DNA of 64,000 nt, from contig CAZXLD010000002.1 of assembly GCA_964641965.1 (NCBI GenBank), positions 124,001 to 188,000 on the forward strand. Direction: 5' to 3'. The notes beneath the pieces are model-generated. The model did no database searches. It saw only the letters and a list, made by a program, of their open reading frames with translations, and had not been told where the DNA came from. This document shows, piece after piece, positions 1-9,500 of this stretch. Position 1 is the stretch's first letter, and each line of letters opens with the position of its first letter. Source of the DNA: JAJDFU01 sp964641965. GTDB lineage: Bacteria; Bacteroidota; Bacteroidia; Chitinophagales; Saprospiraceae. The position numbers and the translations under genes were made by a program.

Positions 1-196
1 TGTAAGTGGTGTAGTTTTACGCGATACAACTTGCAGGTAGCTAGTTTTGTCAATGAGGAAATAGAAGGCCTGGACGATAGGAGTTGATCATCGCTTGACC
101 AACAGCCTTGGAAGGCTAAAGTGCAACCCTGAGGGATAAGAGAACAATTTCCTACTTTTAGACCCACTTCTTTTCCCATCCAAAAAGTACCAAATC
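1..196. other. Upstream region without a gene
   Basis: No convincing coding sequence lies here. A TAGTTTTG octamer at 42-49 matches the Bacteroidota -7 consensus TAnnTTTG, but no well-spaced -33 TTG accompanies it, so it is only a weak promoter candidate for the oxidoreductase that follows. Confidence 0.3.
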
Positions 197-2428
197 ATGT
201 CAACACGTACTGTCCATACTTTCTGCCGGATTTGTGAATCCCTTTGTGGTCTTGAAGTAACTCTAGATGGAAACGAAATAACCCAGGTCCTTCCAGATAA
301 GGAGCATGTGGCCACACGAGGCTTTGCTTGCCCTAAAGGCCTAAAGCAGCAGAAAATGTATGAGTCGCCGGATCGGTTAAAGTACCCTATGAAGCGTGTT
401 GGAAAGGATTGGATTCGCATTTCCTGGGATCAGGCCCTCCAGGAGATCGGTTCAAAAGTCAAGCAGCTTCGAAAGGACCACGGACCCAAGTCATTGGGTA
501 TGTATGTCGGAACAGCAGCTGGATTTAGCGTGCTTCATCCTGTATTTGCTCAGGGGTTCATGGATGGACTAGGTTCCAACAATGTGTATGCTTCCGCTAC
601 TCAGGATTGCAGTAATAAATTTGCGGTTGCGGAATACATGTACGGATTTCCGTTTACCCAGCCTTTTCCAGATTTGGAGCACGCAAAGTGCTTTATTGTG
701 GTGGGAGCAAATCCAGTGGTGTCCAAATGGAGCTTCTTGCAAGTGCCCAATCCTAGTGCCCATCTAAAGGAAATGGAGCGTCGAGGTTGCAAGATCTTTT
801 TTGTGGACCCCAGAAGAACGGAATCCGCTAAGGTAGCTGGCCAGCATGTTTTCATTCGACCGGGCACAGACATATTTTTCTACCTGGCTTTCCTGAATGA
901 ATTGATTCGCATTGGAGGAGTGCATGAGGATCGAGTGCAAAAGCACATGAAGGGGTTTGAGCAACTTCGTGAAATTGCTGAACCCTGGACTCCTGAACGG
1001 GCCGAGGCAGTGACCCAGATCCCAGCAGATAGGTTGAGAACCATAGTGAGGACTTACAAGGAAGCGGATGGCGCTGCCATGTATTGCTCTACCGGCGTGA
1101 ACATGGGAGGAAATGGTCTACTTGCCTTCTGGATACAGGAATGTATAAATGCGATCAGCGGAAATCTGGATCGAAAAGGAGGGACACTGGTAGGGAAAGG
1201 CGTTATAGACTTTGCCAAATTTGGTTCCAAGCGTGGCATTTTAATGCAAAATGCACGTTCCCGAGTGGGGAATCACAGAAAAGTAAATGATGCGTTTCCT
1301 GGCGGGGTAATGGCAGATGAAATCCTTACCCCAGGTGATGGGCAACTCAGGGCCATGTTCATAACCGGAGGGAATCCGCTGATCACCATGGCAAACAGCA
1401 ATCGACTACGAGAAGCTTTCCAAAAGTTGGAATTGCTGGTCACCCTGGATATCCTCCCCAATGAAACCGGATCGTTAGCGCATTATATGTTGCCTTGTAC
1501 TTCTCCGCTTGAGCGAGCAGACCTCCCGTTCATCTTCCCTTTGATGCTTGGTTTACAGACAAAACCCTATTTGCAGGCTACGCAGGCAGTTGTTAAACCC
1601 GAAGGAGAGCAGCGGGATGAAGCAACCATTTATCTGGATCTGGCGAAAGCCAGTGGGATTTCAATTTTCGGTAGCCCGGTGGCCCAACGCTTTTTCGAGG
1701 CACTTCGGTATTTCCATTCCAGAAAGCGAAAAAAGGCAGGTGAGCAGCCAGGATTACCTCAAGAAACCCTGTTGAATGGATTGTTGCGTATTACAGGCCA
1801 ACGGTCTTTCAAATCTGTCCTAAAATCCAAACATGGGGTGCTGAGAAATCCACATCGAGTAGGTTCTTTTCTGGGAGAACGGGTTTACACTCAGGATGGA
1901 TTGATTGATCTGGCTCCACCGCAATTTTTGGAGCAATCCAAAAAACTCGAACTGGACTATCAAATGGAATTGGAGCGGAAGCAAGTCTTGAAACTTATTA
2001 CCAAAAGACATGTCACCACGCACAATTCATGGACCCACAATTTTGAGGATTTTGTAAAAGGGGAGCGCCAAACTAACTACTTGTACATGCATCCATTAGA
2101 TGCCGAACAACTTGGGTTAGAACAAAAACAAATGGTAGATGTGAGCTCGGAAACGGGTTCCGTGCGCCTGCCCATTTGGTTGTTGGAAGACCTGATGCCT
2201 GGCACAGTCGCGCTTCCGCATGGTTGGGGTCACCAATCTTCAAAACAAGAGGTTGCCAATAAAACCCGAGGGGTAAATGTAAATATCCTGGCTGCTGATG
2301 GACCCGACCGGATTGAGAAAATGTCTGGTATGGTACATCTTACTGGAATACCAGTGGAAGTAAAACCGGCAGCAGGCGACCAGGCACACTCTTGGTCTGG
2401 TTTGGAGAGCGACGTGTTGAAGGTTTGA
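197..2428 (+). CDS. Molybdopterin-dependent oxidoreductase, orphan, cytoplasmic
   Basis: This 743-residue protein belongs to the large molybdopterin oxidoreductase family (formate dehydrogenase, nitrate reductase, BisC-like). The N-terminus carries a [4Fe-4S] motif with Cys10, Cys13, Cys17 and Cys45. The catalytic domain follows, with the 4Fe-4S and MoCo-binding regions in family order and a C-terminal dinucleotide-binding domain from about residue 620 (MHPLDAEQLGL, then a GWGH segment). Cys138 in QDCSNK sits where the family places its molybdenum ligand, so a Cys-ligated Mo or W is plausible. There is no twin-arginine signal, so it should be cytoplasmic. No electron-transfer subunit, FdhD-like chaperone or cofactor gene is adjacent. 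The substrate cannot be read from the sequence; formate or an N/S-oxide are both possible. Confidence 0.85.
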   Translation: MSTRTVHTFCRICESLCGLEVTLDGNEITQVLPDKEHVATRGFACPKGLKQQKMYESPDRLKYPMKRVGKDWIRISWDQALQEIGSKVKQLRKDHGPKSLGMYVGTAAGFSVLHPVFAQGFMDGLGSNNVYASATQDCSNKFAVAEYMYGFPFTQPFPDLEHAKCFIVVGANPVVSKWSFLQVPNPSAHLKEMERRGCKIFFVDPRRTESAKVAGQHVFIRPGTDIFFYLAFLNELIRIGGVHEDRVQKHMKGFEQLREIAEPWTPERAEAVTQIPADRLRTIVRTYKEADGAAMYCSTGVNMGGNGLLAFWIQECINAISGNLDRKGGTLVGKGVIDFAKFGSKRGILMQNARSRVGNHRKVNDAFPGGVMADEILTPGDGQLRAMFITGGNPLITMANSNRLREAFQKLELLVTLDILPNETGSLAHYMLPCTSPLERADLPFIFPLMLGLQTKPYLQATQAVVKPEGEQRDEATIYLDLAKASGISIFGSPVAQRFFEALRYFHSRKRKKAGEQPGLPQETLLNGLLRITGQRSFKSVLKSKHGVLRNPHRVGSFLGERVYTQDGLIDLAPPQFLEQSKKLELDYQMELERKQVLKLITKRHVTTHNSWTHNFEDFVKGERQTNYLYMHPLDAEQLGLEQKQMVDVSSETGSVRLPIWLLEDLMPGTVALPHGWGHQSSKQEVANKTRGVNVNILAADGPDRIEKMSGMVHLTGIPVEVKPAAGDQAHSWSGLESDVLKV

Positions 2429-2731
2429 TTTTTACCTCCTTGCCCAACAGACATGAATTTGGCCGAATCGGCCAGGGCTTCATTCTATTTGGCTAACACC
2501 TTGTTTCCAACAGGAAAGTTTTGTAAAAAACAGTGAATCTGCCATACCCGTTTTGGGTCTGAACTATTCTGCCGTTTTTTCCTTGCCCACAAATGAAAAT
2601 TTTGAGAAATCCTTTGCCATGCAAGGGTTTGAGAACATTTAGGGAAAGGGAAAAAAAAGTAAGACGGTTAGGCGAATAAGGTCAAAGTATATACCTTTGA
2701 GCGAATTTTGAAACACCTTCTAAAAAAGGTC
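2429..2731. other. Intergenic region before the ATP synthase operon
   Basis: No gene is seen. The stretch holds a 15-base inverted repeat TGGCCGAATCGGCCA at 2460-2474 and a hairpin CCTTTGC-CAT-GCAAGGG at 2611-2627 followed by TTT. The latter could be a weak terminator for the oxidoreductase. The atp promoter candidate lies at the right end. Confidence 0.5.
2692..2699 (+). promoter_or_regulatory. Candidate -7 promoter element of the atp operon
   Basis: TACCTTTG matches the Bacteroidota primary-sigma -7 consensus TAnnTTTG exactly. It ends 33 bases before the ATG at 2732, giving a short leader and arguing against the TTG at 2708 as start. The -33 box is poor (TTA near 2668). Confidence 0.55.
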
Positions 2732-4012
2732 ATGTCGAATACTATTGTTCATAAGATTTTCATCCTTCTCCTGTTTGTATCAGCCAGCCTTTTGAGTGTA
2801 CCTACCTTCGCACAGCATGGAGAGGATGATCATTCCGAAGAATCGGGCCATCATGGGGATGGACACGACGGAGAAAGTGCTACATACGAGCCGGTAGAAG
2901 AAGTGATGAGTCACATCGCAGATGCGAATGAATTCCATGTGTGGTATGATGTTCACATTCCCCTGCCTTGTTTCCTGTACGCTCCCGGAAAAGGCTGGAA
3001 GATCATCCCTTCTTCAGGTGTTTTTGAACATGGACACAAAGCAGTGGATGGATATGTGCTCAATCATGGAAGGGTAAATCGGATAGCGGATGAATCCTTC
3101 CCGGAAGGTGAGGTAGAGATCGATGGCATACATCATAAGACTGAGCAGACTGCGGATGGAAAAGAGCGAGAGGTCTACTATGCCTCTTATCATGGAAAAG
3201 AATATGAATTGGATCCACCCACCACCTGGGATGGAGGCCTTGTTGGCGGAGGCGTTACTTCTTTTTATGATTTTTCTATTACCAAGAATGTGGCTACCAT
3301 GATTCTGGGAGCTATACTGCTGTTTCTGATTTTTAGTGCCGTTGCCAGAGGGTACAAAAAGAATGACGGTAAGGCTCCTAGTGGTTTCCAATCCTTGATG
3401 GAAGTTTTTTTCGTCTTCATTCGGGATGAAGTTACCAGGCCAATGATTGGGGAAAAACACTACGAGCGGTTTCAGCCTTTTATCATGACCTTGTTTTTCT
3501 TCATCTTGGTCCTGAACCTATTAGGTCTGGTTCCTTTTTTCCCAGGCGGCGCTAATGTAACCGGTAACATCGCTATTACCTTAACGCTGGCTGTATTCAC
3601 TTTTTTGGTGACGAATCTGAATGGTAACAAACATTATTGGGAACATGTATTGTGGATGCCAGGTATCCCTTGGTGGGTTAAACTCTTCATTTTAACCCCG
3701 GTAGAAGTCCTGAGTTTGTTTGTGAAGCCTTTCTCTTTAATGATTCGGTTGTTCGCGAATATATCGGCTGGCCACATCATCATTTTGAGTCTCATTGGCC
3801 TTATTTTCGTTTTTGGCCAAAACGGGACCAATGTAGGTGGAGCTGTTGTAGGTGGAATTATGGGTGGAGCATTTACCGCTTTTATGAATTTGATCGAACT
3901 TTTGGTTGCATTCTTGCAAGCCTTCATCTTTGCTATTCTTTCTGCATCCTACATAGGTGCTGCTGTAGAAGATGGTCATCACGATGAAGCCCACGCAGCT
4001 GCAGTCCACTAA
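2732..4012 (+). CDS. atpB: F1Fo ATP synthase subunit a
   Basis: Subunit a forms the two proton half-channels next to the c-ring. The C-terminal half has the multi-helix bundle with the essential arginine in the motif IRLFANISAGH. The start is taken at ATG 2732 (426 residues) because it begins a signal peptide ending near TFAQ; a TTG at 2708 would add eight residues in front. After the signal come a His/Asp/Glu-rich stretch (GHHGDGHDG) and roughly 130 extra polar residues before the first conserved helix (ATMILGAILLFLIF). This extended exported N-terminus is much longer than in the E. coli protein and is typical of Bacteroidota. First gene of the atpBEFHAG operon. Confidence 0.93.
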   Translation: MSNTIVHKIFILLLFVSASLLSVPTFAQHGEDDHSEESGHHGDGHDGESATYEPVEEVMSHIADANEFHVWYDVHIPLPCFLYAPGKGWKIIPSSGVFEHGHKAVDGYVLNHGRVNRIADESFPEGEVEIDGIHHKTEQTADGKEREVYYASYHGKEYELDPPTTWDGGLVGGGVTSFYDFSITKNVATMILGAILLFLIFSAVARGYKKNDGKAPSGFQSLMEVFFVFIRDEVTRPMIGEKHYERFQPFIMTLFFFILVLNLLGLVPFFPGGANVTGNIAITLTLAVFTFLVTNLNGNKHYWEHVLWMPGIPWWVKLFILTPVEVLSLFVKPFSLMIRLFANISAGHIIILSLIGLIFVFGQNGTNVGGAVVGGIMGGAFTAFMNLIELLVAFLQAFIFAILSASYIGAAVEDGHHDEAHAAAVH

Positions 4013-4080
4013 AGATATTTTCTGACTCTGGGAAAGCCCAGGTCCGTACCAAGAGTTTAACTCATTTAAATTTTTGAATC

Positions 4081-4275
4081 ATGGGAGCTATTGGAGCTGG
4101 AATTGCTGCTGTAGGGGCCGGTATTGGTATTGGTCTTATCGGCAGTCGCGCCATGGATGCTATCGCCCGTCAGCCTGAAGCTGTTGGACCGATTCAGAGT
4201 AACATGATCCTGACTGCAGCCCTTGTAGAAGGTGCTGCCCTGTTTGCGATCGTTGTTGGTCTTCTGGCTGGCTAA
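4081..4275 (+). CDS. atpE: F1Fo ATP synthase subunit c
   Basis: A 64-residue two-helix hairpin that builds the rotor ring. Helix 1 is Gly/Ala/Ile rich (GAGIGIGLIG), the polar loop is the conserved RQPE at residues 30-33, and the ion-binding carboxylate is Glu50 in ALVEGAALF. The residue after Glu50 is Gly rather than Ser or Thr, which argues for proton rather than sodium coupling. An in-frame TGA lies six bases before the ATG, so no longer start exists. The protein is at the short end for the family because it has almost no N-terminal tail. Confidence 0.95.
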   Translation: MGAIGAGIAAVGAGIGIGLIGSRAMDAIARQPEAVGPIQSNMILTAALVEGAALFAIVVGLLAG

Positions 4276-4394
4276 GACTAGCGCATCAAACGGATCAGGG
4301 CTCAGCGGTTGGCTGATGTCCCTGGTCCAAATGTTGGCTTCCTTCCTCATTAATCGACATAACAAGACCGCTTAGCGGCAAAAGCAAATAAATA

Positions 4395-4916
4395 ATGACT
4401 GACATTTTGTTTTTGGCTGATTTTTCCGTGATTAAACCGGATCCGGGACTCATTCTTTGGACTTCCTTGATTTTTATTCTGGTATGGTTTGTACTTGGTC
4501 GTTTAGCATTCAAACCCATTCAGAAGGCATTAAAGAAAAGGGAAAACGATATCCAAAGCTCATTGGATGAGGCAAAGCTCGCCCGTGAAGAGATGGCCAA
4601 CTTAAAGGCTGAAAATGAAGATTTGCTGAAACAAGCCCGGGAAGAAAGAGCTAAGATTTTACGGGAGGCCAATCAAATCAAGGATAATATTGTAGCCGAA
4701 GCAAAGGACAAGGCTAAAGATGAAGCCCGCAAGATTGTCGAAGATGCCCGTCAGCAAATACAATTGATGACATCAGAGGCAATGATCGACGCCCGTAATC
4801 AGATCGGTATCATGGCCTTGGATATTGCCGAAAAGGTGATTCGCAAGGATCTCAAAACCGAAGGTGGCCACGACGACTATGTCGATACCCTGGTTAAGGA
4901 GATGGATATTAATTGA
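4395..4916 (+). CDS. atpF: F1Fo ATP synthase subunit b
   Basis: Peripheral stalk subunit of 173 residues. One N-terminal membrane helix (about residues 14-33, LILWTSLIFILVWFVLG) is followed by a long charged coiled coil rich in Ala, Glu and Lys, ending in a segment (IAEKVIRKDL) that contacts subunit delta. Length and layout match the usual family. It follows atpE by about 120 bases and precedes atpH by 27 bases, in operon order. Confidence 0.95.
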   Translation: MTDILFLADFSVIKPDPGLILWTSLIFILVWFVLGRLAFKPIQKALKKRENDIQSSLDEAKLAREEMANLKAENEDLLKQAREERAKILREANQIKDNIVAEAKDKAKDEARKIVEDARQQIQLMTSEAMIDARNQIGIMALDIAEKVIRKDLKTEGGHDDYVDTLVKEMDIN

Positions 4917-4943
4917 TTCAGCAGCACCCATAATTAGCAGATT

Positions 4944-5513
4944 ATGTCGATCAAACGTGTAGCCATTCGGTATGCTGAAGCCCTTATAGAGTTGGCAAAT
5001 GAACAGGGAAAGCTGGATGTAGTCAAAGAAGACATTGACCTACTTCGAGCTTTGACGCAGAATAGAGAGTTTTTCTCTATGCTTAAAAGTCCCATCATTC
5101 CCCACCCCAAAAAGAAACAGGTGGTCAATGAATTATTGGGAGGGAAGCTGGATGATCTGACCATGAAATTCCTGTTGTTGCTGATCGATAAAGAACGGTC
5201 AGAAGTCCTGCCGGAAATAGCCTTGGAATTCATTGGGCTCTACCGGGCCATTAACCATATCTCCAAGGTGAAAATTTATTCGGCAGAGCAAATCGAAAAA
5301 AACACTGTCAACCACATCACGGAAAAGCTCCAAAAAGCCAACGTAGTGATGGAAAATGTGGAAGTAGAACAAGTGATTGATACTGAATTGATCGGTGGGT
5401 TTGTGCTGGAGTTTGGTGATTTCATCTACGATGCTTCTGTGAAAAATCAATTGGCTGAAATGAAGCGGGACTTCAGTGAAAACTTATACAAGTCGAAGAT
5501 TGTAAAGCGATAA
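4944..5513 (+). CDS. atpH: F1Fo ATP synthase subunit delta
   Basis: OSCP/delta subunit of 189 residues that joins the b stalk to the top of F1. The N-terminal helical domain starts with the family pattern RVAIRYAEALIELANEQGKLD. The C-terminal part has the conserved VDTELIGGFVLEFGD followed by the usual short strand and helix. Position between atpF and atpA matches the standard gene order. Confidence 0.95.
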   Translation: MSIKRVAIRYAEALIELANEQGKLDVVKEDIDLLRALTQNREFFSMLKSPIIPHPKKKQVVNELLGGKLDDLTMKFLLLLIDKERSEVLPEIALEFIGLYRAINHISKVKIYSAEQIEKNTVNHITEKLQKANVVMENVEVEQVIDTELIGGFVLEFGDFIYDASVKNQLAEMKRDFSENLYKSKIVKR

Positions 5514-5566
5514 AAAATCTCCTTAGCAACTGTACCGGCTACCCGGCCGGAATAAAACTTTAAATC

Positions 5567-7168
5567 ATGGTTGAAGTAAGACCAGAAGAAATATCCTCGA
5601 TCCTAAAGCAACAAATTTCCGGCTTTGACAATGCGGCTGAGTTAGAAGAGTATGGTACCGTATTACAAGTGGGGGATGGTATTGCCCGCGTTTATGGACT
5701 GAACAATGCGCAGGCAGGAGAACTAGTAGAATTTGAGGAAGGTACTCAAGCTATTGTCCTTAACCTGGAGGAAGATAACGTAGGGGTAGTATTGATGGGT
5801 GCAGGCGAACACATCAAAGAAGGGTCTCGCGTTCATCGTACCAACCGGATCGCTTCAATCAAAGTGGGAGAAGGTTTTGTTGGCCGGGTTGTAAACCCCC
5901 TTGGCGAGCCTATCGACGGTAAAGGAGAAATCTCGGGGGAACGTTATGAGATGCCACTTGAACGCAAAGCCCCTGGGGTAATTTTTCGCCAACCGGTAAA
6001 CGAGCCACTTCAAACAGGTATCAAGGCGATCGATTCCATGATCCCGATCGGGAGAGGCCAGCGGGAGCTGATCATTGGAGACCGGCAAACAGGTAAAACG
6101 GCTATTGCACTCGATACCATTATCAATCAACGGGAATTTTATGAGCGTGGCGAACCCGTTTACTGTATCTATGTAGCCTCCGGTCAAAAGGCATCTACGG
6201 TTGCCCAGGTAGCAAAGACTTTAGAAGAAAATGGAGCGCTAGACTACACAGTTATTGTTTCTGCATCTGCCTCTGATCCCGCGCCTTTGCAGTTTTATGC
6301 CCCGTTTGCGGGAGCTTGTATTGGGGAGTATTTCCGGGATACTGGTCGTCCTGCCCTGATCGTTTACGATGATCTTTCCAAGCAGGCAGTTGCCTACCGG
6401 GAAGTTTCCCTTCTGCTCCGTCGTCCTCCAGGCCGTGAAGCATATCCGGGTGACGTATTCTATTTGCACTCTCGCTTGTTGGAACGCGCAGCTAAAATCA
6501 TCAACAACGATGAGATAGCACGCAATATGAATGACCTTCCCGAGAGTTTGAAGAGCGCCAAAGATACCAACGGTGAACCTCTTGTGAAAGGTGGCGGATC
6601 ACTTACCGCACTGCCCATTATTGAGACCCAGGCCGGTGACGTATCCGCTTATATTCCGACAAACGTTATCTCGATTACCGATGGTCAGATCTTCCTGGAG
6701 TCGAACTTGTTTAACGCCGGTGTAAGGCCGGCTATCAATGTCGGTATTTCCGTATCGAGGGTGGGTGGATCTGCCCAGATCAAGTCTATGAAAAAGATTG
6801 CCGGTACCCTTAAGCTCGATCAGGCTCAATACCGAGAATTGGAAGCCTTTGCCAAATTCGGTTCTGACCTCGATGCAGCTACAAATGCGGTTATTGAAAA
6901 AGGGAAGCGAAATGTGGAAATCTTGAAGCAACCGCAATACTCCCCACTTTCTGTGGAGAAGCAGGTTGCCATTATTTATCTAGGTACCAAGGGCTTACTC
7001 AAAGAGGTGCCTGTGCAAAAGATCAAAGATTTTGAAGAATTGTTCCTGACAGAGTTGGAACAAAAGCATCCAGAGATATTGGAGTCTTTCAAAGCCGGGA
7101 AATTAGACAAGGACCACCTGAAAAACCTGGAGACCTTGGCTAAGGGGATGGTTTCCACGATGAAATAA
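5567..7168 (+). CDS. atpA: F1Fo ATP synthase subunit alpha
   Basis: Non-catalytic nucleotide-binding subunit of the F1 hexamer, 533 residues, full length. Walker A is GDRQTGKT at residues 171-178; the DELSD-like region reads IVYDDLSKQ; the alpha/beta signature and arginine-finger segment VSRVGGSAQ is present. The N-terminal beta-barrel and C-terminal helical bundle are intact. The catalytic beta subunit gene is not next to it: atpG follows, then a terminator, so atpD and atpC must lie elsewhere. Confidence 0.97.
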   Translation: MVEVRPEEISSILKQQISGFDNAAELEEYGTVLQVGDGIARVYGLNNAQAGELVEFEEGTQAIVLNLEEDNVGVVLMGAGEHIKEGSRVHRTNRIASIKVGEGFVGRVVNPLGEPIDGKGEISGERYEMPLERKAPGVIFRQPVNEPLQTGIKAIDSMIPIGRGQRELIIGDRQTGKTAIALDTIINQREFYERGEPVYCIYVASGQKASTVAQVAKTLEENGALDYTVIVSASASDPAPLQFYAPFAGACIGEYFRDTGRPALIVYDDLSKQAVAYREVSLLLRRPPGREAYPGDVFYLHSRLLERAAKIINNDEIARNMNDLPESLKSAKDTNGEPLVKGGGSLTALPIIETQAGDVSAYIPTNVISITDGQIFLESNLFNAGVRPAINVGISVSRVGGSAQIKSMKKIAGTLKLDQAQYRELEAFAKFGSDLDAATNAVIEKGKRNVEILKQPQYSPLSVEKQVAIIYLGTKGLLKEVPVQKIKDFEELFLTELEQKHPEILESFKAGKLDKDHLKNLETLAKGMVSTMK

Positions 7169-7240
7169 TTGAATCAACAGAAACGGGGTTGGCCATTACA
7201 CTTTTAGGTCAACTTGTAATGAATATGAATACTTCGATCC

Positions 7241-8134
7241 ATGGCAGCTAACTTAAAAGAGGTTCGGGAAAGGATCCGGTCGGTAAAAAATACACAGCAG
7301 ATTACCAGAGCAATGAAAATGGTTTCAGCTGCTAAGTTACGCCGGGCCCAAGATGCCATACTTCAAATGCGTCCATACTCTGACAAGTTGGATGCCATGC
7401 TTAAAAATATCCTATCCAACCTGGAAGGTGATGTGGAGACTTCATTTGGTGTCGAGCGGCCAATTCAGCGGGGATTGATGGTTGTAATCACCTCCAACCG
7501 TGGACTATGCGGCTCCTTTAATTCCAATGTGATCAAGGCTGCCGTTTCAGTTATACAGGAGAAGTATGCTGATGTATTGGGGCAGGGAAATCTTACCGTT
7601 CTTCCAATAGGTAAAAGGGGATTTGACTTCTTTAGACGCAACTACAAGCAAATTCCAATTATCCAGGATTATGTGGAACTTTTTAGCGACTTATCCTTCG
7701 ATAATGTAGCTCAGGTTTCGCAACAATTGATGGATGCGTTCTCGGAAGGTTCGTACGATTCGATTGATATCGCTTACGGTAGGTTCAAAAATGCAGCCGT
7801 TCAATTTCCAGAGGTTGGACAATGGTTGCCTGTGGCCAAATTAGAAGCTGAAGAATCCGATTTTCGATCTAACTATATTTTTGAACCGGGTAAGGAATCC
7901 CTGTTGGAGTATTTGATCCCAACTATTCTTAAGACCCAGTTCCACAAATATATTCTGGATACGCATGCATCTGAGCACGGCGCTCGAATGACTGCTATGG
8001 ATGCAGCTACCGAAAATGCAAATGAATTATTGAAAGACCTTAAGATCAGCTATAATAAGGCACGTCAGGAAGCAATTACCAAGGAGCTCTCCGAAATTGT
8101 AGGTGGAGCAGCTGCTTTAGAAGGAGGAGCATAA
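7241..8134 (+). CDS. atpG: F1Fo ATP synthase subunit gamma
   Basis: Central rotor shaft, 297 residues. The N-terminal helix has the conserved IRSVKNTQQITRAMKMVSAAKLRRAQ pattern, and the C-terminal helix has MTAMDAATENANELLKDL, together forming the asymmetric coiled coil inside F1. The Rossmann-like middle domain carries SNRGLCGSFN. It is the last gene of the operon; a terminator hairpin starts 27 bases after the stop. Confidence 0.97.
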   Translation: MAANLKEVRERIRSVKNTQQITRAMKMVSAAKLRRAQDAILQMRPYSDKLDAMLKNILSNLEGDVETSFGVERPIQRGLMVVITSNRGLCGSFNSNVIKAAVSVIQEKYADVLGQGNLTVLPIGKRGFDFFRRNYKQIPIIQDYVELFSDLSFDNVAQVSQQLMDAFSEGSYDSIDIAYGRFKNAAVQFPEVGQWLPVAKLEAEESDFRSNYIFEPGKESLLEYLIPTILKTQFHKYILDTHASEHGARMTAMDAATENANELLKDLKISYNKARQEAITKELSEIVGGAAALEGGA

Positions 8135-8160
8135 TCTCCATTCCAGCAAAACGAAAAATC

Positions 8161-8190
8161 AAGGCGCAGCAGAAAAGTTGCGCCTTTTTT
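8161..8190 (+). terminator. Rho-independent terminator after atpG
   Basis: Perfect eight-base stem AAGGCGCA/TGCGCCTT (8161-8168 with 8179-8186), ten-base loop, and a T-run to 8190. It ends the atpBEFHAG transcript. Confidence 0.85.
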
Positions 8191-8345
8191 ATTGGGGATA
8201 AAGGCTGGTTTGTCGAGTTTTATGCAGGTCCTGCTGAAATTAGACCTATTTTTAATTTTCCAGATTTAAACCGAATTCAGTCTATTTCACTTTTAATTAA
8301 GGTCTGTTATACATTTCTGGTCGCAAAAGCCCGTTTTAGCAGAAC

Positions 8346-9500
8346 ATGTTCCTTCAAGTCATAATCACAATTGGTGCAGCTCAGGCATTAAACCTGGCTC
8401 TTTTGGCTATCCTGAAGAAAAAGCGACTGCAATCCGACTATCTACTTAGCCTGGAGTTGGTCAGCATGTTTGTGATTATTATGCTATTCAATTACAAGGC
8501 TGAGCTTTCCAAGGTGAGTCTTTATTTCCCTCTTTCCACCTTTGTGCTGGCGTATTTGGCAGTTCCACTCTTCTATCTGTATACCAAATCCATGATATAC
8601 GGCAAGCTGGACTTTAGGAATCCGGGGCAATGGATTCATTTTCTTCCGTTGATAGCGGCGGCAGGATTATACCTTTATTTCTTTGTCCCGCTTTCTTCCC
8701 CTGAAAAATTGGTAATCCTGGATGATCTAAAAGTTACTGCCGATTGTCCTTTGTGGGTGCACGTGTTATCCTATGGACTTTTCCTCTTCGTATTTCCAGC
8801 CTATTTGTTCAAGTCTTTTCGCCTTCTAAAAGCACACGAATCTTTCATACTTACAGAGTTCTCTTATACGGAAGACGTAAGCTTATCCTGGTTATTCCAC
8901 TTTCTTATCAGTCAAACGATTGTTTGGCTGGCCTTTTTATCCTTTGAGGTCGTTGGGAATGGGATATTCCATATTTTTTCCGGACATGTGGGTTATCAGC
9001 TTGGATTTTTATTTATGATCGGAAGCATCTTTTTGCAAGGTTACTATGGTCTGAGGAGAGGTGTGGCCTTCATTACTCCGCCTCAACCTGAGGTACCCAT
9101 TGAGCCTGAGATTAAATACCAGCGGTCTGGATTAAATACGGATCAGGTAAACAGTTTAAATAGGGAGCTAGCTGATTTCATGGCTGCTCAGAAGCCATTT
9201 TTGGAGCCCAAGATCACCATTGGCGACCTGGCTCAGCGTATCGGCTGGCAAGTCAATGACCTTTCCCGGGTTATCAATGAGGGTAATGGTCAAAATTTTT
9301 TCGACTTCATTAATTCCTATAGAGTGGAGGAGTTCAAGTTTCTGTTGACTGACCCTGGAAATCATCAGTATACTTTGTTGAGCCTGGCTTATGATGCCGG
9401 TTTCAATTCCAAATCTACCTTTAACGCCATTTTTAAAAAGTTTACCGGGAAAACTCCCAGTGAATATGCCCGAGGCCTTCGGTTCCAGCAAGCATCCTGA
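8346..9500 (+). CDS. Membrane-anchored AraC-family transcriptional regulator
   Basis: A 384-residue fusion of an N-terminal membrane region and a C-terminal AraC DNA-binding domain. Residues 1-250 hold about seven hydrophobic segments. Residues 275-380 hold two helix-turn-helix units; the second reads LAYDAGFNSKSTFNAIFKKFTGKTPSEY, the classic AraC signature. Such 7TM-AraC proteins are common in Bacteroidota and are thought to sense a membrane or extracellular ligand. The stop codon overlaps the next start as TGATG, so the downstream nuclease-like gene is probably translationally coupled. The target genes are unknown; the coupled gene or the efflux operon downstream are candidates. Confidence 0.85.
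   Translation: MFLQVIITIGAAQALNLALLAILKKKRLQSDYLLSLELVSMFVIIMLFNYKAELSKVSLYFPLSTFVLAYLAVPLFYLYTKSMIYGKLDFRNPGQWIHFLPLIAAAGLYLYFFVPLSSPEKLVILDDLKVTADCPLWVHVLSYGLFLFVFPAYLFKSFRLLKAHESFILTEFSYTEDVSLSWLFHFLISQTIVWLAFLSFEVVGNGIFHIFSGHVGYQLGFLFMIGSIFLQGYYGLRRGVAFITPPQPEVPIEPEIKYQRSGLNTDQVNSLNRELADFMAAQKPFLEPKITIGDLAQRIGWQVNDLSRVINEGNGQNFFDFINSYRVEEFKFLLTDPGNHQYTLLSLAYDAGFNSKSTFNAIFKKFTGKTPSEYARGLRFQQAS

Noticed and set aside
3014..3460. 148-codon frame antisense to atpB
   Set aside because: Lies wholly within the conserved atpB gene and has no recognisable features.
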